64,000 nucleotides of DNA from Micromonospora rhizosphaerae (GTDB lineage Bacteria > Actinomycetota > Actinomycetes > Mycobacteriales > Micromonosporaceae), in contig NZ_FMHV01000002.1 in assembly GCF_900091465.1 (NCBI RefSeq), positions 2,294,001 through 2,358,000 of the forward strand, read 5' to 3'. The notes under the pieces are model-generated. The model worked only from the letters and a program-made list of their open reading frames with translations, was not told the DNA's origin and made no database searches. This document shows, in pieces, positions 54,145 to 64,000 of this stretch. Positions within the stretch are counted from its first letter, which is position 1; every line of letters begins with the position of its first letter. The position numbers were made by a program, and so were the translations under genes.

Positions 54145-55661
54145 GCTCCCTCTCCCGTCCGCAGTCCGATCGCCTCCCGTACGTCCTCCTGATCCGGCCG
54201 GTCCCGCCCGTCCAGGTCGGCGATCGTCCACGCCACCCGGATGATCCGGTCGAAGCCGCGGGCGGACAGCGACCCGCTGTCCAGCCGCGCGCGAAGCTCG
54301 GCGGTGTCACGGCCCGGCAACCGCCAGGGCACCCGGCGCAGAATCGGGCCGGGAATCTCGGCGTTGAGCCGGCGGCCGATGGCGGCCCACCGCCCGGCCG
54401 CCGCCGCGCGGGCCTTGGCCACCCGGGCCTCGACCGTGGCCGACGACTCGTTCGCCCCGCCCGTCTCCATCAGCTCGGCCGCGCGCACCGGCAGCAGGGT
54501 CACCTGCACATCGATCCGGTCCAGCAGAGGCCCGGAGAGCCGGCCCAGGTAGCGCCGCCGGGTCAACGGGCTGCACTCGCACTGGGTGTCGCCGGCCGGT
54601 TTCGCGCACGGGCAGGGGTTGGCCGCCAGCACGAGCTGCACCCCCGCCGGGTACTCCGTGCCGCCCCGGGTGCGGACGAGCCGGATCCGGCCGTGCTCCA
54701 GCGGCTGGCGCAGCGCCTCCAGCGCGCTCTTGCTGAACTCGGGCGCCTCGTCGAGAAAGAGCACCCCACGATGGGCGAGCGACACCGCGCCCGGTCGGGC
54801 CAGCCCCGAACCGCCACCGACCAGGGCCGGCACGGTGGCGGTGTGGTGTGGGGCCTGAAACGGCGGACGGCGCAGCAGTCGCCCGTCCCCGGGCAGGAGC
54901 CCGGCGATCGAGTGCAGCGCGGTGACCTCCAGCGCGGCGTCGTCGTCCAGTTCCGGCAGGATCGACGGAAGGCGCTCGGCCAGCATGGTCTTGCCGGCGC
55001 CGGGTGGCCCGAGCAGGGCGAGGTGGTGGCCGCCCGCCGCGGTCACCTCCAACGCCCGTCGGCCGAGCCCCTGGCCAGCCACGTCGGCCAGATCCGGCCC
55101 GCTCGCCCGCGGCGCCGGGCCGGTGGCCGGTGGTTCCAGCAGCGGTGTGCCGTCACGTACGTAGCTGACCAGCCGGTGCAGGGTGTCGACCGCGCGGACG
55201 TGGACGCCGGGGATCACCGCCGCCTCGGCCGCGTTGGTGACCGGCACGATGACCCGCTCCAGACCGGCCCGGGCGGCGGCGGCCACCATCGGCAGGACAC
55301 CGCGGACCGGTCGAACGCTGCCGTCCAGCCCCAGCTCACCGAGGACCACCACCCGCTCCAGGGGCAGCAGCGGCAGTTCCCCGGCGCCGCCGAGCAACGC
55401 GGTGGCGATGGCCAGGTCGAACGCGGAGCCGAACTTGGGCAGGGTGGCCGGCAGCAGGTTGAGGGTGATCCGGCGGTTCGGCCACTTCTGCCCGGAGTTC
55501 ACGATCGCCGCGCGGACCCGGTCCCGGGCCTCGTGTAGTGCGGTGTCGGGCAGGCCGGAGATGGCGACGGCCGGCAGTCCCGGCGCCAGGTCGGCCTCCA
55601 CCTCCACCACGTGCCCGGTCACCCCGACCAGGCCCACGCAGAGCACCTTGGCGTAGCTCAT
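54141..55661 (-). CDS. comM: Mg-chelatase-like AAA ATPase YifB/ComM
   Basis: A 506-residue AAA+ helicase involved in branch migration in natural transformation. N-terminal YifB domain (VVEVEADLAPGLPAVAISGLPD), Walker A LLGPPGAGKTMLAERLPSILP, Walker B VLFLDEAPEF, and a C-terminal domain (ARLDSGSLSARGFDRIIRVAWTIADL). A four-Cys stretch ANPCPCAKPAGDTQCECSP is the zinc-binding insert. 15 nt downstream of yraN. Confidence 0.95.
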   Translation of the reverse strand: MSYAKVLCVGLVGVTGHVVEVEADLAPGLPAVAISGLPDTALHEARDRVRAAIVNSGQKWPNRRITLNLLPATLPKFGSAFDLAIATALLGGAGELPLLPLERVVVLGELGLDGSVRPVRGVLPMVAAAARAGLERVIVPVTNAAEAAVIPGVHVRAVDTLHRLVSYVRDGTPLLEPPATGPAPRASGPDLADVAGQGLGRRALEVTAAGGHHLALLGPPGAGKTMLAERLPSILPELDDDAALEVTALHSIAGLLPGDGRLLRRPPFQAPHHTATVPALVGGGSGLARPGAVSLAHRGVLFLDEAPEFSKSALEALRQPLEHGRIRLVRTRGGTEYPAGVQLVLAANPCPCAKPAGDTQCECSPLTRRRYLGRLSGPLLDRIDVQVTLLPVRAAELMETGGANESSATVEARVAKARAAAAGRWAAIGRRLNAEIPGPILRRVPWRLPGRDTAELRARLDSGSLSARGFDRIIRVAWTIADLDGRDRPDQEDVREAIGLRTGEGA

Positions 55662-55676
55662 GCCGCGCCGTCCATC

Positions 55677-56036
55677 TCAGAACGCGCCCTTGAGATGCTC
55701 GACCCGGGCCGCGCCGGCCCCGGAGAGGTGGACCGAGAGGACGTCGAAACGCACCTCGTCGGCGGTGGTGCCGGTCTCGGCCAGCCACCGGGCGGCCAGG
55801 CCGCGCAGCCGGCGCGCCTTGGCCGGTACGACCGCCTCGGCCGGGCTGCCGAAGTCGCCCGTACGGCGCGTCTTCACCTCGCAGAAGGCGAGCACCTCGC
55901 CCTCCCAGGCGATGATGTCGATCTCTCCGTCCGGGCACCGCCAGTTCCGGGCGACCGGGCGCAGTCCCGCCTCGATCAGGTGCCGGATCGCGCACCGCTC
56001 GCCGTACCCGCCGACGGCCTGGTTCTGCTTCGTCAT
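55677..56036 (-). CDS. yraN: YraN-family endonuclease-fold protein (UPF0102)
   Basis: A 119-residue UPF0102 protein with GGYGERCAIRHLIEAGLR, RCPDGEIDIIAWEGEVLAFCEVKTRR (the PD-(D/E)xK-like core E-x-D...E-V-K). Role unproven but it is regularly linked to comM-dprA. ATG 56036 was chosen; ATG 56129 would add a non-conserved 31 residues. Confidence 0.92.
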   Translation of the reverse strand: MTKQNQAVGGYGERCAIRHLIEAGLRPVARNWRCPDGEIDIIAWEGEVLAFCEVKTRRTGDFGSPAEAVVPAKARRLRGLAARWLAETGTTADEVRFDVLSVHLSGAGAARVEHLKGAF

Positions 56037-56255
56037 GGCGGCCACGGTGCGCCCCGCCGGGCCGGACCGGCCGCCCCGGAGCCCGGATCTGTGGACAACC
56101 GGGCGACCTGTGGACGGGCCGACGATCATGCTGGCGATGTGCTACCCGACGGGCGGCCGTCGTGGATCGGGCACCGATGATGGTCCTCTTCGTGCCGCCT
56201 CGACCGGTTGCGCCTCCTTCCGGCGGATGGCGCGCGTGGAGTCGGATCGCATACG

Positions 56256-57026
56256 GTGCCGGACGTGGACGGACGTAGGAGCTTCCCCGAAGATCAGCAG
56301 GGGTCGCGCTGGAGCGACGGCGGGTACGGCGAGCCGGACTGGACCGGCGGGGGAGACCCGCGCTACCGCGACGACGACTTCCGGATCCCGGAGCAGCGCG
56401 GCGGCTCCGAGGTGGGCCGCCACGCCGACCCGGCCGCCGCCGGTTACGGCGACTCGGGACGCTTCGGAACCGCCGACCCGCTCGGCGCGGACCGGGTGCC
56501 CGACGCGGGGCCCGGGCCCCGTGGTGGCTACCCGATCGTCGAGCCATCCCGCCCGGCCGAGCCGGCCCACACCGGTCCGACGCCGATCATCGTCGGGGAC
56601 CGACCGGCCGGCCCGACGGCGGGGCCGGAGGTGGCGGGTGGCCCCATGCCGCACCCGCTCGAGATGCCCACCGGACCGATGCCGGCGGTCCCGCTGCGCC
56701 CGGACGCCCCGGCGGCCGGCGACGGCGTCTACCGGACCCGGCGGCCGGCGCTGGCCGCGCTCCTGGCGCTGCTGGTGCTGGTCTTCGAGCTTCCCGCCGT
56801 GCGGGTCCTGCTCAACGGGCTGGTGGGTGACCCGGTCTCGGCGCCCAACGTCGTGGTGGGCACCTTCCTGGTGGCCGGGCTGCCGATCTTCGCCGCCGGC
56901 CTGTACGGGCTGCGCACCGGCGGGCTCGCCCTCGCCGAGGGCGCCCGCGGCTGGCTCCGCCCGCCGACGGCGTACCTGACCGTCGGCCTGGTGCTCTTCG
57001 TGGCCGCCGCGCTCGCCGCCGGCTGA
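56256..57026 (+). CDS. Membrane protein with disordered N-terminus
   Basis: A 256-residue protein: about 160 residues of Gly/Pro/Asp-rich disordered sequence, then three helices ([60 protein letters not shown]). No recognised domain. GTG 56256 ([13 protein letters not shown]) is used; GTG 56265 or the earlier ATG-like start at 56208 are possible. It may be an adaptor in the membrane; this is only inference. Confidence 0.7.
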   Translation: MPDVDGRRSFPEDQQGSRWSDGGYGEPDWTGGGDPRYRDDDFRIPEQRGGSEVGRHADPAAAGYGDSGRFGTADPLGADRVPDAGPGPRGGYPIVEPSRPAEPAHTGPTPIIVGDRPAGPTAGPEVAGGPMPHPLEMPTGPMPAVPLRPDAPAAGDGVYRTRRPALAALLALLVLVFELPAVRVLLNGLVGDPVSAPNVVVGTFLVAGLPIFAAGLYGLRTGGLALAEGARGWLRPPTAYLTVGLVLFVAAALAAG

Positions 57027-57159
57027 GTGCCGTCCGGCCCACCGGCCGTTCCGCGCCGACCAACCGCCCACCGTCGTCCAGCGGTGCCCCTTTTAGGGCG
57101 AAATGCGGCAGGAGGTGGCCCTTCCTTCCACCCGGGGGCTGGCGGGGAGAGCAGGGGCG

Positions 57160-57165
57160 TACACT
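57160..57165 (+). promoter_or_regulatory. Candidate -10 of the rpsB-tsf promoter
   Basis: TACACT at 57160-57165 lies 178 nt before the rpsB ATG, in a 316-nt gap without a gene. The leader between them is GC-rich and has no clear riboswitch. The -35 is uncertain. Confidence 0.35.
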
Positions 57166-57342
57166 GGTCAACTGGCGACCGCCTCGCGCGGTCGACCTCG
57201 CGCGCCCTTTCCACGGTTTCCCGTGGGGCGACGGCCTCCCTGGTCCCGATCATGTCGGGCCCGCCACGGCCGGCGACCGGGCGCCAGGACGCCCGGCCGC
57301 CGGCCGGGCGGGACAACCAGGGATCGCAAGGAGTACCCCACC

Positions 57343-58170
57343 ATGGCCGTCGTGACCATGCGCCAGCTGCTCGAGAGCGGTGTCCACTTCGGGCACCAGA
57401 CCCGGCGCTGGAACCCGAAGATGAAGCGCTTCATCTTCACCGAGCGCAACGGTATCTACATCATCGACCTGCGCCAGACCCTCGACTACATCGAGAAGGC
57501 GTACGACTTCGTGCGCAACACCGTGGCCGAGGGCGGCACCATCCTCTTCGTCGGCACCAAGAAGCAGGCCCAGGAGGCCATCTCCGAGCAGGCGACCCGG
57601 GTCGGCCAGCCGTACGTCAACCACCGCTGGCTCGGCGGCATGCTGACCAACTTCCAGACGGTGTACAAGCGGCTGCAGCGGATGAAGGAGCTGGAGGCCC
57701 TGGGTGACCTGAGCGGCACCGCCGCCGGTTACACCAAGAAGGAGACCCTGCAGCTCTCCCGCGAGAAGGACAAGCTGACCCGCACCCTCGGTGGCCTGCG
57801 GGACATGCAGAAGCTCCCGGCCGCGGTCTGGGTGGTCGACACCAAGAAGGAGCACATCGCCGTCGACGAGGCCCGCAAGCTGGGCATCCCGGTGATCGCC
57901 GTGCTCGACACCAACTGCGACCCGGACGAGGTCGACTTCCCGATCCCGGGCAACGACGACGCCATCCGCTCGGCCGAGCTGCTGACCAAGGTCGTGGCCG
58001 CCGCCGTCGCCGACGGTCTGATCGCCCGCTCCGGCCGTCGCCGGGGCGCCGAGGAGAAGCCGGAGCCGGGTCAGGTCGGCGCCGACGAGCCGCTGGCCGA
58101 GTGGGAGCGCGAGCTGCTGGAGGAGCCGAAGAAGGCCGAGGAGCAGCCGGCGACCGCCACCGCGGAGTGA
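57343..58170 (+). CDS. rpsB: 30S ribosomal protein S2
   Basis: A 275-residue S2: [101 protein letters not shown] are definitive. A 50-residue Glu/Ala-rich tail follows. ATG 57343 has AAGGAG 8-13 nt upstream. The next gene is tsf, the conserved pair. Confidence 0.97.
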   Translation: MAVVTMRQLLESGVHFGHQTRRWNPKMKRFIFTERNGIYIIDLRQTLDYIEKAYDFVRNTVAEGGTILFVGTKKQAQEAISEQATRVGQPYVNHRWLGGMLTNFQTVYKRLQRMKELEALGDLSGTAAGYTKKETLQLSREKDKLTRTLGGLRDMQKLPAAVWVVDTKKEHIAVDEARKLGIPVIAVLDTNCDPDEVDFPIPGNDDAIRSAELLTKVVAAAVADGLIARSGRRRGAEEKPEPGQVGADEPLAEWERELLEEPKKAEEQPATATAE

Positions 58171-58301
58171 TCGCACCGCGTCCCGCCGTCCGTTTTCACG
58201 GGCGGCGGGGCGCGGCGGATCCGCCGGGCACAATCCGCCCGGATCCGGGTAACCCGGCAGCCAGACCATCCCACCGCAGTCTCAACACCGAAGAGAGAGT
58301 C

Positions 58302-59156
58302 ATGTCCAACTTCACCGCCGCGGACGTCAAGAAGCTCCGCGACCTCACTGGCGCCGGCATGATGGACTCCAAGAAGGCGCTGACCGAGGCCGAGGGCGAC
58401 TTCGACAAGGCCATCGAGATCCTGCGCGTCAAGGGCGCCAAGGACGTCGGCAAGCGGGCCGGCCGCACCGCCGCCAACGGCCTGATCGCGCACTCCGGCA
58501 AGTCGCTGCTCGAGCTCAACTGCGAGACCGACTTCGTCGCCAAGAACGACGCCTTCATCGCACTGGCGCAGCAGCTGGTCGAGCACGGCGAGCGCAGCGG
58601 CCTGCGGACCGCCGAGGAGCTGCTGGCCAGCAGCATCGACGGCAAGCCGGTCGCCGACCTGATCCAGGAGCAGTCCGCCAAGATCGGCGAGAAGCTCGTG
58701 CTCAACCGGTTCGCCCGGCTGGACGGCAACACCGCCGTCTACCTGCACCGCAAGAGCCAGGACCTGCCGCCGGCCGTCGGCGTGCTGGTCGAGTACACCG
58801 CCGCCCCGGCGAGCGCCGGCCGGTCGACGGCGGACGAGGAGGCCTTCGACTCGGACGCCCGCGGTGTCGCCATGCAGATCGCCGCGATGCGGCCGAAGTA
58901 CCTCAACCGCGACGAGGTCCCGGCTGAGGTCGTCGAGTCCGAGCGGCGCATCGCCGAGCAGACCGCCCGCGAGGAGAACAAGCCCGAGGCGGCGCTGCCG
59001 AAGATCGTCGAGGGCCGGGTGAACGCCTTCTTCAAGGACTTCGTCCTGGTCGAGCAGGCGTCGGTCGCCGACAACAAGAAGACGGTGAAGCAGGTGCTGG
59101 CCGAGGCCGGCATCGAGGTGACCGGCTTCCTGCGGTTCGAGGTCGGCCAGGCCTGA
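58302..59156 (+). CDS. tsf: Elongation factor Ts
   Basis: GDP/GTP exchange factor for EF-Tu, 284 residues. [29 protein letters not shown], the TDFVAKN motif ([12 protein letters not shown]) and core domain [21 protein letters not shown] are present. ATG 58302 follows GAAGAGAGAG. A strong hairpin lies downstream. Confidence 0.97.
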   Translation: MSNFTAADVKKLRDLTGAGMMDSKKALTEAEGDFDKAIEILRVKGAKDVGKRAGRTAANGLIAHSGKSLLELNCETDFVAKNDAFIALAQQLVEHGERSGLRTAEELLASSIDGKPVADLIQEQSAKIGEKLVLNRFARLDGNTAVYLHRKSQDLPPAVGVLVEYTAAPASAGRSTADEEAFDSDARGVAMQIAAMRPKYLNRDEVPAEVVESERRIAEQTAREENKPEAALPKIVEGRVNAFFKDFVLVEQASVADNKKTVKQVLAEAGIEVTGFLRFEVGQA

Positions 59157-59199
59157 GCCGCCAGATCGGGCGCATGACGCGTTCGTGGGCATGGAACGT

Positions 59200-59249
59200 C
59201 GACGAGGAGGCCGCCGGTGTACATGACAGGCACCGCGGCCTCCTCGTCG
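59200..59249 (+). terminator. Intrinsic terminator between tsf and pyrH
   Basis: Perfect 14-bp arms CGACGAGGAGGCCG (59200-59213) and CGGCCTCCTCGTCG (59236-59249), with an inner CGGTG/CACCG stem, 44 nt past tsf. It should end most rpsB-tsf transcripts before pyrH. Confidence 0.88.
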
Positions 59250-59319
59250 CATAGGGTCGGCAGCGGCAGGTATGCGGTACGCGGCGCACGCGAGGTGCGC
59301 GACTGGAAGGGCGGGTCGG

Positions 59320-60087
59320 ATGACGCAGGTTGTGAGTGACCGGAGCCTGGCGGCGGATGATCCGACCGCCCCACCGCCCGGCCGGGCTCGCCGGGTGGTG
59401 CTGAAGCTCTCCGGCGAGGTCTTCGGCGGCGGCGCGATCGGCGTCGACCCGGACGTCGTACAGGCCATCGCCCGGCAGATCGCCACCGTGGTCCGGCGCG
59501 GCGTGCAGGTCTCCGTGGTGGTCGGTGGCGGCAACTTCTTCCGCGGCGCCGAGCTGCAGAAGCGCGGCATGGACCGGGCCCGGGCCGACTACATGGGCAT
59601 GCTCGGCACGGTGATGAACTGCCTCGCCCTCCAGGATTTCCTGGAGAAGGAGGGCATCGAGACCCGGGTGCAGACGGCGATCACCATGGCCCAGGTCGCC
59701 GAGCCGTACATCCCGCTGCGGGCGATCCGGCACCTGGAGAAGGGCCGCGTGGTGATCTTCGGCGCCGGCGCCGGCATGCCGTACTTCTCCACCGACACGG
59801 TCGCCGCCCAGCGGGCGCTGGAGATCCGCGCGGACGTGGTGCTGATGAGCAAGAACGGCGTGGACGCGGTGTACACCGCCGACCCCCGGGTCGACCCCAC
59901 GGCCCGCAAGCTGGACTCGATCACCTTCTCCGAGGCGCTGCGCCGAAACCTGCGGGTGGCCGACGCCGCGGCGTTCAGCCTCTGCATGGAGAACGGCCTG
60001 CCGATGCTGGTCTTCGGCGCGCAGGGCGACGACACCATCGTCCGGGCCGTCGGCGGTGAGAAGATCGGCACTCTGATCACCGCCTGA
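59320..60087 (+). CDS. pyrH: Uridylate kinase
   Basis: A 255-residue UMP kinase (amino acid kinase fold): [86 protein letters not shown] and [19 protein letters not shown] 59320 ([10 protein letters not shown]) was used, with a 25-residue non-conserved lead; frr follows 77 nt later. Confidence 0.96.
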   Translation: MTQVVSDRSLAADDPTAPPPGRARRVVLKLSGEVFGGGAIGVDPDVVQAIARQIATVVRRGVQVSVVVGGGNFFRGAELQKRGMDRARADYMGMLGTVMNCLALQDFLEKEGIETRVQTAITMAQVAEPYIPLRAIRHLEKGRVVIFGAGAGMPYFSTDTVAAQRALEIRADVVLMSKNGVDAVYTADPRVDPTARKLDSITFSEALRRNLRVADAAAFSLCMENGLPMLVFGAQGDDTIVRAVGGEKIGTLITA

Positions 60088-60164
60088 CCGGCCCTGCCGA
60101 CGGCAGCGGTCCTCCGAAACGACACAGAGCCCACGACGAGCAACAGAAGGAGGCGAGGAGACCG

Positions 60165-60722
60165 GTGATCGACGACACCCTCCTCGAGGCCGAGGAGAAG
60201 ATGGAGCGTGCCATCGAGCACGCCAAGGAGGAGTTCGGCGCCATCCGCACCGGTCGCGCCAATGCCGCCATGTTCTCCAAGGTCGTCATCGACTACTACG
60301 GCAGCCCCACGCCGCTGCCCCAGATGGCGTCCATCGCGATCCCCGAGCCGCGCATGGTGATCATCAAGCCGTACGACAACTCGCAGATCAACGCCATGGA
60401 GAAGGCGATCCGCGACTCCGACCTCGGCGTCAACCCGAACAACGAGGGCAACCAGCTGCGCATCCTGCTCCCGCAGATGACCGAGGAGCGCCGCCGCGAG
60501 ATGATCAAGGTCGCCCGGCACAAGGGTGAGGAGGCCAAGGTGGCGATCCGCAACATCCGCCGCAAGGGCAAGGAGGAGCTGGACCGGCTGGTCAAGGACG
60601 GCGAGGTGGGCGAGGACGAGGGCCGCCGCGCCGAGAAGGACCTCGACGACCTGACCCACCGCTTCGTCGCGACCGTCGACGAGCTGGTCAAGCACAAGGA
60701 GAACGAGCTGCTCGAGGTCTGA
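60165..60722 (+). CDS. frr: Ribosome recycling factor
   Basis: A 185-residue RRF with [75 protein letters not shown] and the C-terminal helix. GTG start after AAGGAGG. It works with EF-G to split ribosomes after termination. Confidence 0.97.
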   Translation: MIDDTLLEAEEKMERAIEHAKEEFGAIRTGRANAAMFSKVVIDYYGSPTPLPQMASIAIPEPRMVIIKPYDNSQINAMEKAIRDSDLGVNPNNEGNQLRILLPQMTEERRREMIKVARHKGEEAKVAIRNIRRKGKEELDRLVKDGEVGEDEGRRAEKDLDDLTHRFVATVDELVKHKENELLEV

Positions 60723-60728
60723 GCCCGC

Positions 60729-60797
60729 ACGACGACCTGCCGTGGCACCGGTGTGCCGCCGCCTTCCGAGGTGGTGGAACGCCGGTGCCTTCGTCGT
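60729..60797 (+). terminator. Hairpin after frr
   Basis: ACGACGA (60729-60735) and GGCACCGG (60744-60751) pair with CCGGTGCC (60782-60789) and TCGTCGT (60791-60797). The two stems are joined by an 8-nt/1-nt internal loop. Within a 263-nt frr-cdsA gap. Confidence 0.55.
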
Positions 60798-60985
60798 CCG
60801 GGGCCATCGTCCGCCGTGCCGGGTTCCCGGGTGCAGTAGGCTCGGCACGATTCCCGACCACCACCGAATGAACGGCGGGGATCGGCCGGCCGTCGGGCCG
60901 GTCAACCGGAACAGTCGCGCCTGTAGGGGAATGTCTTGGTCTTGCGTCATGTGGTGGAACTCGTACCGGCTCCGCTCGGTGCGTG

Positions 60986-62389
60986 ATGTCCCACCTCGAC
61001 CCCTACGGCGGCACCGAGCCGCACGGCTGGGACCGGCCGGACCGCCCGTCCGCGCCGCCCTGGCCGGAGCCTGAGCCCGGACCGGGGCCGTGGCGGCGAC
61101 CGGGCGACAACCCCGAGTTGTACGCCGATCCGCATGGCCGCCCCCGGCCCACGGCCAACCCGTACGCCGACCCGCGCGTCCGCCCGACCGGCGACCCGTA
61201 TGCCCGGCCCCGGCCGGACGACGACCGGTACGCCGCGCCGCACGGCCGACGACCCGGCCCGTACGACGAGCGACCTGGTCCCGGCGACGGGCCTCCGGGC
61301 CGGGACCACAACGACCGGGGATACCGGAACGGCGGCCGCGACGACCGGTGGTATCCCGGCCGGGACGAGACCCCGGGCCACCCGGGTCAGGACCGCTTCT
61401 GGGGCGAGCCGGGCCGGGCCCACCCGGACGCGCGGGACGACGAGTACCCGACCGCCCAGATCGCGCCGGTGCGGGCGGAGCCGGACCCGGAGCCGGAGCG
61501 GCCGCCGGGCCGGCGCCAGCGCGGCCGACGCCGGGCCAGCGCCGACCGGCCGGCCACCCAGCAGGCCCCGACCGGCCGCGCCGGGCGTAACCTGCCGGCC
61601 GCCATCGCGGTCGGACTGGCCCTCGGCGCGGCGATCCTGGTGCCGCTCTTCTTCTACCGGCCGGCGTTCCTCGGCGTGATCGCCGCGGCCGTGGCGGTCG
61701 GCACCTGGGAGATGTCCCGGGCGGTCCGCCGCGGCGGCGCGCACCCGCCGCTGGTGCCGCTGATCGCCGGCGGCGTGCTCACCGTGGGGCTGGCCTGGTT
61801 CGCCGGCCCGGACGCGCTGAGCCTCGGTCTGCTCGTCACCGTGCTCGGCACGATGATCTGGCGGCTGGGCGACGGCCCGGGCAACTATCAACGCGACCTG
61901 ACCGCGGCCACCCTGATCGCGGTCTACGTGCCGTTCCTCGGCGGCTTCGCGGCGATGCTGGCCGCCGTCCCCGGGGACGGGCACCTGCGGGTGCTGGTGA
62001 CCCTGGTCGCCGTGGTCCTCTCCGACACCGGCGGGTACGCGGCCGGCGTCGCGTTCGGCAAGCACCCGATGGCACCCTCGATCAGCCCGAAGAAGTCCTG
62101 GGAGGGCTTCGCCGGTTCGGTCACGGCGGCGGCCGCCGGCAGTGCCGTGCTGATCTGGCTGCTCTTCCACGTGCCACTGTGGTGGGGTGCCATCTTCGGG
62201 GTGGCGATCTCCTGCGCGGCGGTCGTCGGCGACCTCGCCGAATCGATGATCAAGCGGGACCTCGGGGTGAAGGACATGAGCAACCTGCTCCCCGGGCACG
62301 GTGGCCTGATGGACCGGCTCGACTCGATCCTCTTCGCCGTGCCGACCGCGTACCTGCTGCTGGCGGTCTTCGTGCCGGTGGTGAACTGA
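60986..62389 (+). CDS. cdsA: Phosphatidate cytidylyltransferase
   Basis: Makes CDP-diacylglycerol from phosphatidic acid and CTP at the membrane. The first 190 residues are a Pro/Asp/Arg-rich disordered region ([11 protein letters not shown] etc.), then a typical CdsA membrane part with several helices and the signature [31 protein letters not shown]. 467 residues from ATG 60986 (GTG 60983 also possible). The tail [21 protein letters not shown] is the conserved CdsA block. Confidence 0.95.
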   Translation: MSHLDPYGGTEPHGWDRPDRPSAPPWPEPEPGPGPWRRPGDNPELYADPHGRPRPTANPYADPRVRPTGDPYARPRPDDDRYAAPHGRRPGPYDERPGPGDGPPGRDHNDRGYRNGGRDDRWYPGRDETPGHPGQDRFWGEPGRAHPDARDDEYPTAQIAPVRAEPDPEPERPPGRRQRGRRRASADRPATQQAPTGRAGRNLPAAIAVGLALGAAILVPLFFYRPAFLGVIAAAVAVGTWEMSRAVRRGGAHPPLVPLIAGGVLTVGLAWFAGPDALSLGLLVTVLGTMIWRLGDGPGNYQRDLTAATLIAVYVPFLGGFAAMLAAVPGDGHLRVLVTLVAVVLSDTGGYAAGVAFGKHPMAPSISPKKSWEGFAGSVTAAAAGSAVLIWLLFHVPLWWGAIFGVAISCAAVVGDLAESMIKRDLGVKDMSNLLPGHGGLMDRLDSILFAVPTAYLLLAVFVPVVN

Positions 62390-62493
62390 GGCATGAATCA
62401 CGTCCGTGGGCCCGAGTCCTCCGCGCGGTCGGGGCCGATTCGGCACCTACGGACGGCTGCGCTCCGCTCCTGGCGTGTCAGACTGGACGCGCT

Positions 62494-63642
62494 ATGACGA
62501 GCCTGCCCTTGATCTCCGTAGACCCCGACGCCCGCGGCCGCCGGCCCGCGATGCCTCCCCGGCACCTTGCCGACCTGGACCTGCCGGGGCGGCAGGCGCT
62601 CGTCGCCGAGCTGGGGGAGCCGGCGTTCCGCGCCAAGCAGGTCTCCAACCACTACTTCGGCCGGTTGGTCCGTGATCCCGCGCAGATGACCGACCTGCCG
62701 GCCGCCACCCGGGAGCGGCTGGCCGAATCGCTGCTGCCCACCCTGCTCACCCCGGTGCGCGAGCTGGCCTGCGACGACGGCGCCACCCGCAAGGCGCTCT
62801 GGCGGCTGCACGACGGCTCGCTGGTGGAGAGCGTGCTGATGGGCTACCCGGACCGGGTCACCGTCTGCATCTCCAGCCAGGCCGGCTGCGGCATGGCCTG
62901 CCCGTTCTGCGCCACCGGCCAGGCCGGGCTGACCCGCAACCTCTCCACCGCCGAGATCGTCGACCAAGCGGTCTACCTCGCCGGCGTGGCCGCCTCCGGC
63001 GCGGTGGCCGGTTCGCCGCCGCGCCTGTCCCACGTGGTCTTCATGGGCATGGGCGAGCCGCTGGCCAACTACACGCGGGTCATCGCGGCGATCCGCCGGC
63101 TGGTCGCCCCGGCCCCGGAGGGGCTCGGCCTGTCCCAGCGGCACATCACCGTTTCCACGGTGGGCCTGGTTCCGGCCATCCGCCGACTGGCCAGCGAAGA
63201 CCTCTCAGTGACTCTTGCGTTGTCGCTGCACGCCCCCGATGATGACTTGCGCGACGAACTCGTCCCGGTCAACCAGCGCTGGAAGGTGTCCGAGGTGCTG
63301 GACGCGGCATGGGACTACGCGGCTCGGACGGGGCGTCGCGTGTCGATCGAGTACGCGATGATCAAGGACGTGAACGACCAGCCGTGGAGAGCCGATCTGC
63401 TCGGGCGGCTGCTGGCCGGCAAGCTTGCCCACGTGAATCTCATCCCGCTCAACCCGACTCCGGGCAGCCGCTGGGACGCGAGCCCGAAGCCGGTCGAGCG
63501 GGAGTTCGTCCGGCGGTTGCGCGACGCCGGGGTGTCGACCACGGTGCGGGACACCCGGGGACGCGAGATCGACGGCGCGTGTGGGCAGCTCGCTGCCGCC
63601 GAGGACAGGGACACCGACCCGCCGCGCGAAGCAACGGCGTGA
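62494..63642 (+). CDS. rlmN: 23S rRNA (adenine2503-C2)/tRNA adenine37-methyltransferase RlmN
   Basis: Radical-SAM methyltransferase. The Cx3Cx2C cluster motif is [13 protein letters not shown] (near residue 135), and the second catalytic cysteine lies in the GACGQLA motif near residue 367. Also [13 protein letters not shown] and [16 protein letters not shown]. 382 residues from ATG 62494; the frame runs upstream to 62179 into cdsA without homology. Confidence 0.96.
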   Translation: MTSLPLISVDPDARGRRPAMPPRHLADLDLPGRQALVAELGEPAFRAKQVSNHYFGRLVRDPAQMTDLPAATRERLAESLLPTLLTPVRELACDDGATRKALWRLHDGSLVESVLMGYPDRVTVCISSQAGCGMACPFCATGQAGLTRNLSTAEIVDQAVYLAGVAASGAVAGSPPRLSHVVFMGMGEPLANYTRVIAAIRRLVAPAPEGLGLSQRHITVSTVGLVPAIRRLASEDLSVTLALSLHAPDDDLRDELVPVNQRWKVSEVLDAAWDYAARTGRRVSIEYAMIKDVNDQPWRADLLGRLLAGKLAHVNLIPLNPTPGSRWDASPKPVEREFVRRLRDAGVSTTVRDTRGREIDGACGQLAAAEDRDTDPPREATA

Positions 63643-63673
63643 CCGGGCGTAGCGAACGAGACCAGGAGACATA

Positions 63674-64000
63674 GTGGCGAGTCAGGGTCAGCGTTTCCGG
63701 CGCAAGGCGCTCCGCCGGGGATACAAGGTCGACGAGGTGGACGCCTTCCTGGACCGGGTCGAGGCGACACTTGCCGGCCAGCCGATCGGCGCCCCCGTGG
63801 CCTCCCAGGAGGTCCACGACGTCGTCTTCCGGGTCCGCTTCAACGGCTATGACGAGTGGCAGGTCGACCTGCACCTGGACCGCGTCGAGCGGCAGCTCGC
63901 CGAGCTGGAGGAGCGCGGCCCCGGCGGTCGGGGCGGCGACCCTCGGATGGCCGATCGGCTCGGCCCCCCGATGCGGGACGACCGCGGTCTCTCGCCGGTG
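63674..64000 (+). CDS. DivIVA-domain protein, truncated by the window end
   Basis: At least 109 residues from GTG 63674, with GAGA-type purines upstream (ACCAGGAGAC). The start VASQGQRFRRKALRRGYKVDEVDAFLDRVEATL is the DivIVA N-terminal motif (RGYKVDEVDAFLDRV); a second such segment, VVFRVRFNGYDEWQVDLHLDRVERQL, follows. Homologues are annotated DivIVA domain-containing proteins with roles in cell polarity or division. The 3' end is not in the window. Confidence 0.85.
   Translation, partial: MASQGQRFRRKALRRGYKVDEVDAFLDRVEATLAGQPIGAPVASQEVHDVVFRVRFNGYDEWQVDLHLDRVERQLAELEERGPGGRGGDPRMADRLGPPMRDDRGLSPV

Noticed and set aside
60960..60985. ECF-type promoter GGAAC-N16-CGGT just before cdsA
   Set aside because: Matches at five plus four bases only, and would place the start site at or beyond the start codon; too weak to annotate.

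Overview
The window is a gene-dense, very GC-rich actinobacterial chromosome segment with ribosome-proximal housekeeping genes, GTG starts and ATGA stop/start overlaps. Gene order (DAK-recG; rsmD-coaD-DUF177-rpmF-plsX-rnc-mutM-smc-ftsY-amt-glnB-glnD-ffh; rpsP-KH-rimM-trmD-rplS-lepB-lepB-rnhB-DUF2469-yraN-comM-dprA-xerC-rpsB-tsf-pyrH-frr-cdsA-rlmN), together with several families of short repeats, points to the Micromonosporaceae, most likely Micromonospora or a close relative. This placement is inference from gene order and style, not a database result. I see no tRNA, rRNA, CRISPR array, insertion sequence or prophage; the region reads as core chromosome with small accessory insertions.

Layout. 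1-11.0 kb: DAK/FakA-like protein, recG, a convergent LPXTG surface protein, rsmD-coaD, a DivIVA-like coiled coil, DUF177-rpmF-plsX, a four-copy 54-bp repeat, rnc and mutM. 11-16.2 kb: MMPL exporter, a secreted GH114-like lipoprotein, a CAP-domain membrane protein and a 64-residue coiled-coil protein. 16.5-28.2 kb: smc, HAD hydrolase, then an accessory minus-strand block (DinB-like, universal stress protein, DHA2 drug exporter with its MarR, PhoD), then ftsY and a phosphotransferase. 28.4-32.6 kb: amtB-glnB-glnD nitrogen operon behind a GlnR-like operator. 32.7-36.2 kb: ABC exporter ATPase-permease-histidine kinase-response regulator operon with a palindromic candidate operator. 36.3-42.7 kb: ffh, amidohydrolase, TetR plus small secreted protein, proS, DUF402. 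42.9-48.8 kb: rpsP to DUF2469. 49-57 kb: M23-like protein, class V aminotransferase, xerC, a hypothetical, yraN-comM-dprA, a membrane protein. 57.3-64 kb: rpsB-tsf-pyrH-frr-cdsA-rlmN and the start of a DivIVA-domain protein cut by the window end.

How it works together: translation (rpmF, rpsP, rplS, rpsB, tsf, frr, proS, trmD, rlmN, rimM, rsmD), co-translational membrane targeting and processing (ffh, ftsY, two lepB), phospholipid synthesis (plsX, cdsA), chromosome maintenance (smc, xerC, recG, mutM, rnhB, dprA, comM) and nitrogen sensing (amtB, glnB, glnD).

The most unusual content is non-genic: (i) four perfect or near-perfect 54-bp units that form an open reading frame linking plsX to rnc, each unit carrying a Shine-Dalgarno and the next ATG; (ii) a different 54-bp (18-codon) repeat inserted in frame inside glnD; (iii) a third, degenerate ~72-bp repeat upstream of xerC; (iv) several long-armed palindromes at gene ends, one of which has apparently become the N-terminus of glnD; (v) an 18-bp perfect inverted repeat resembling a double TetR-type operator with no adjacent TetR gene.
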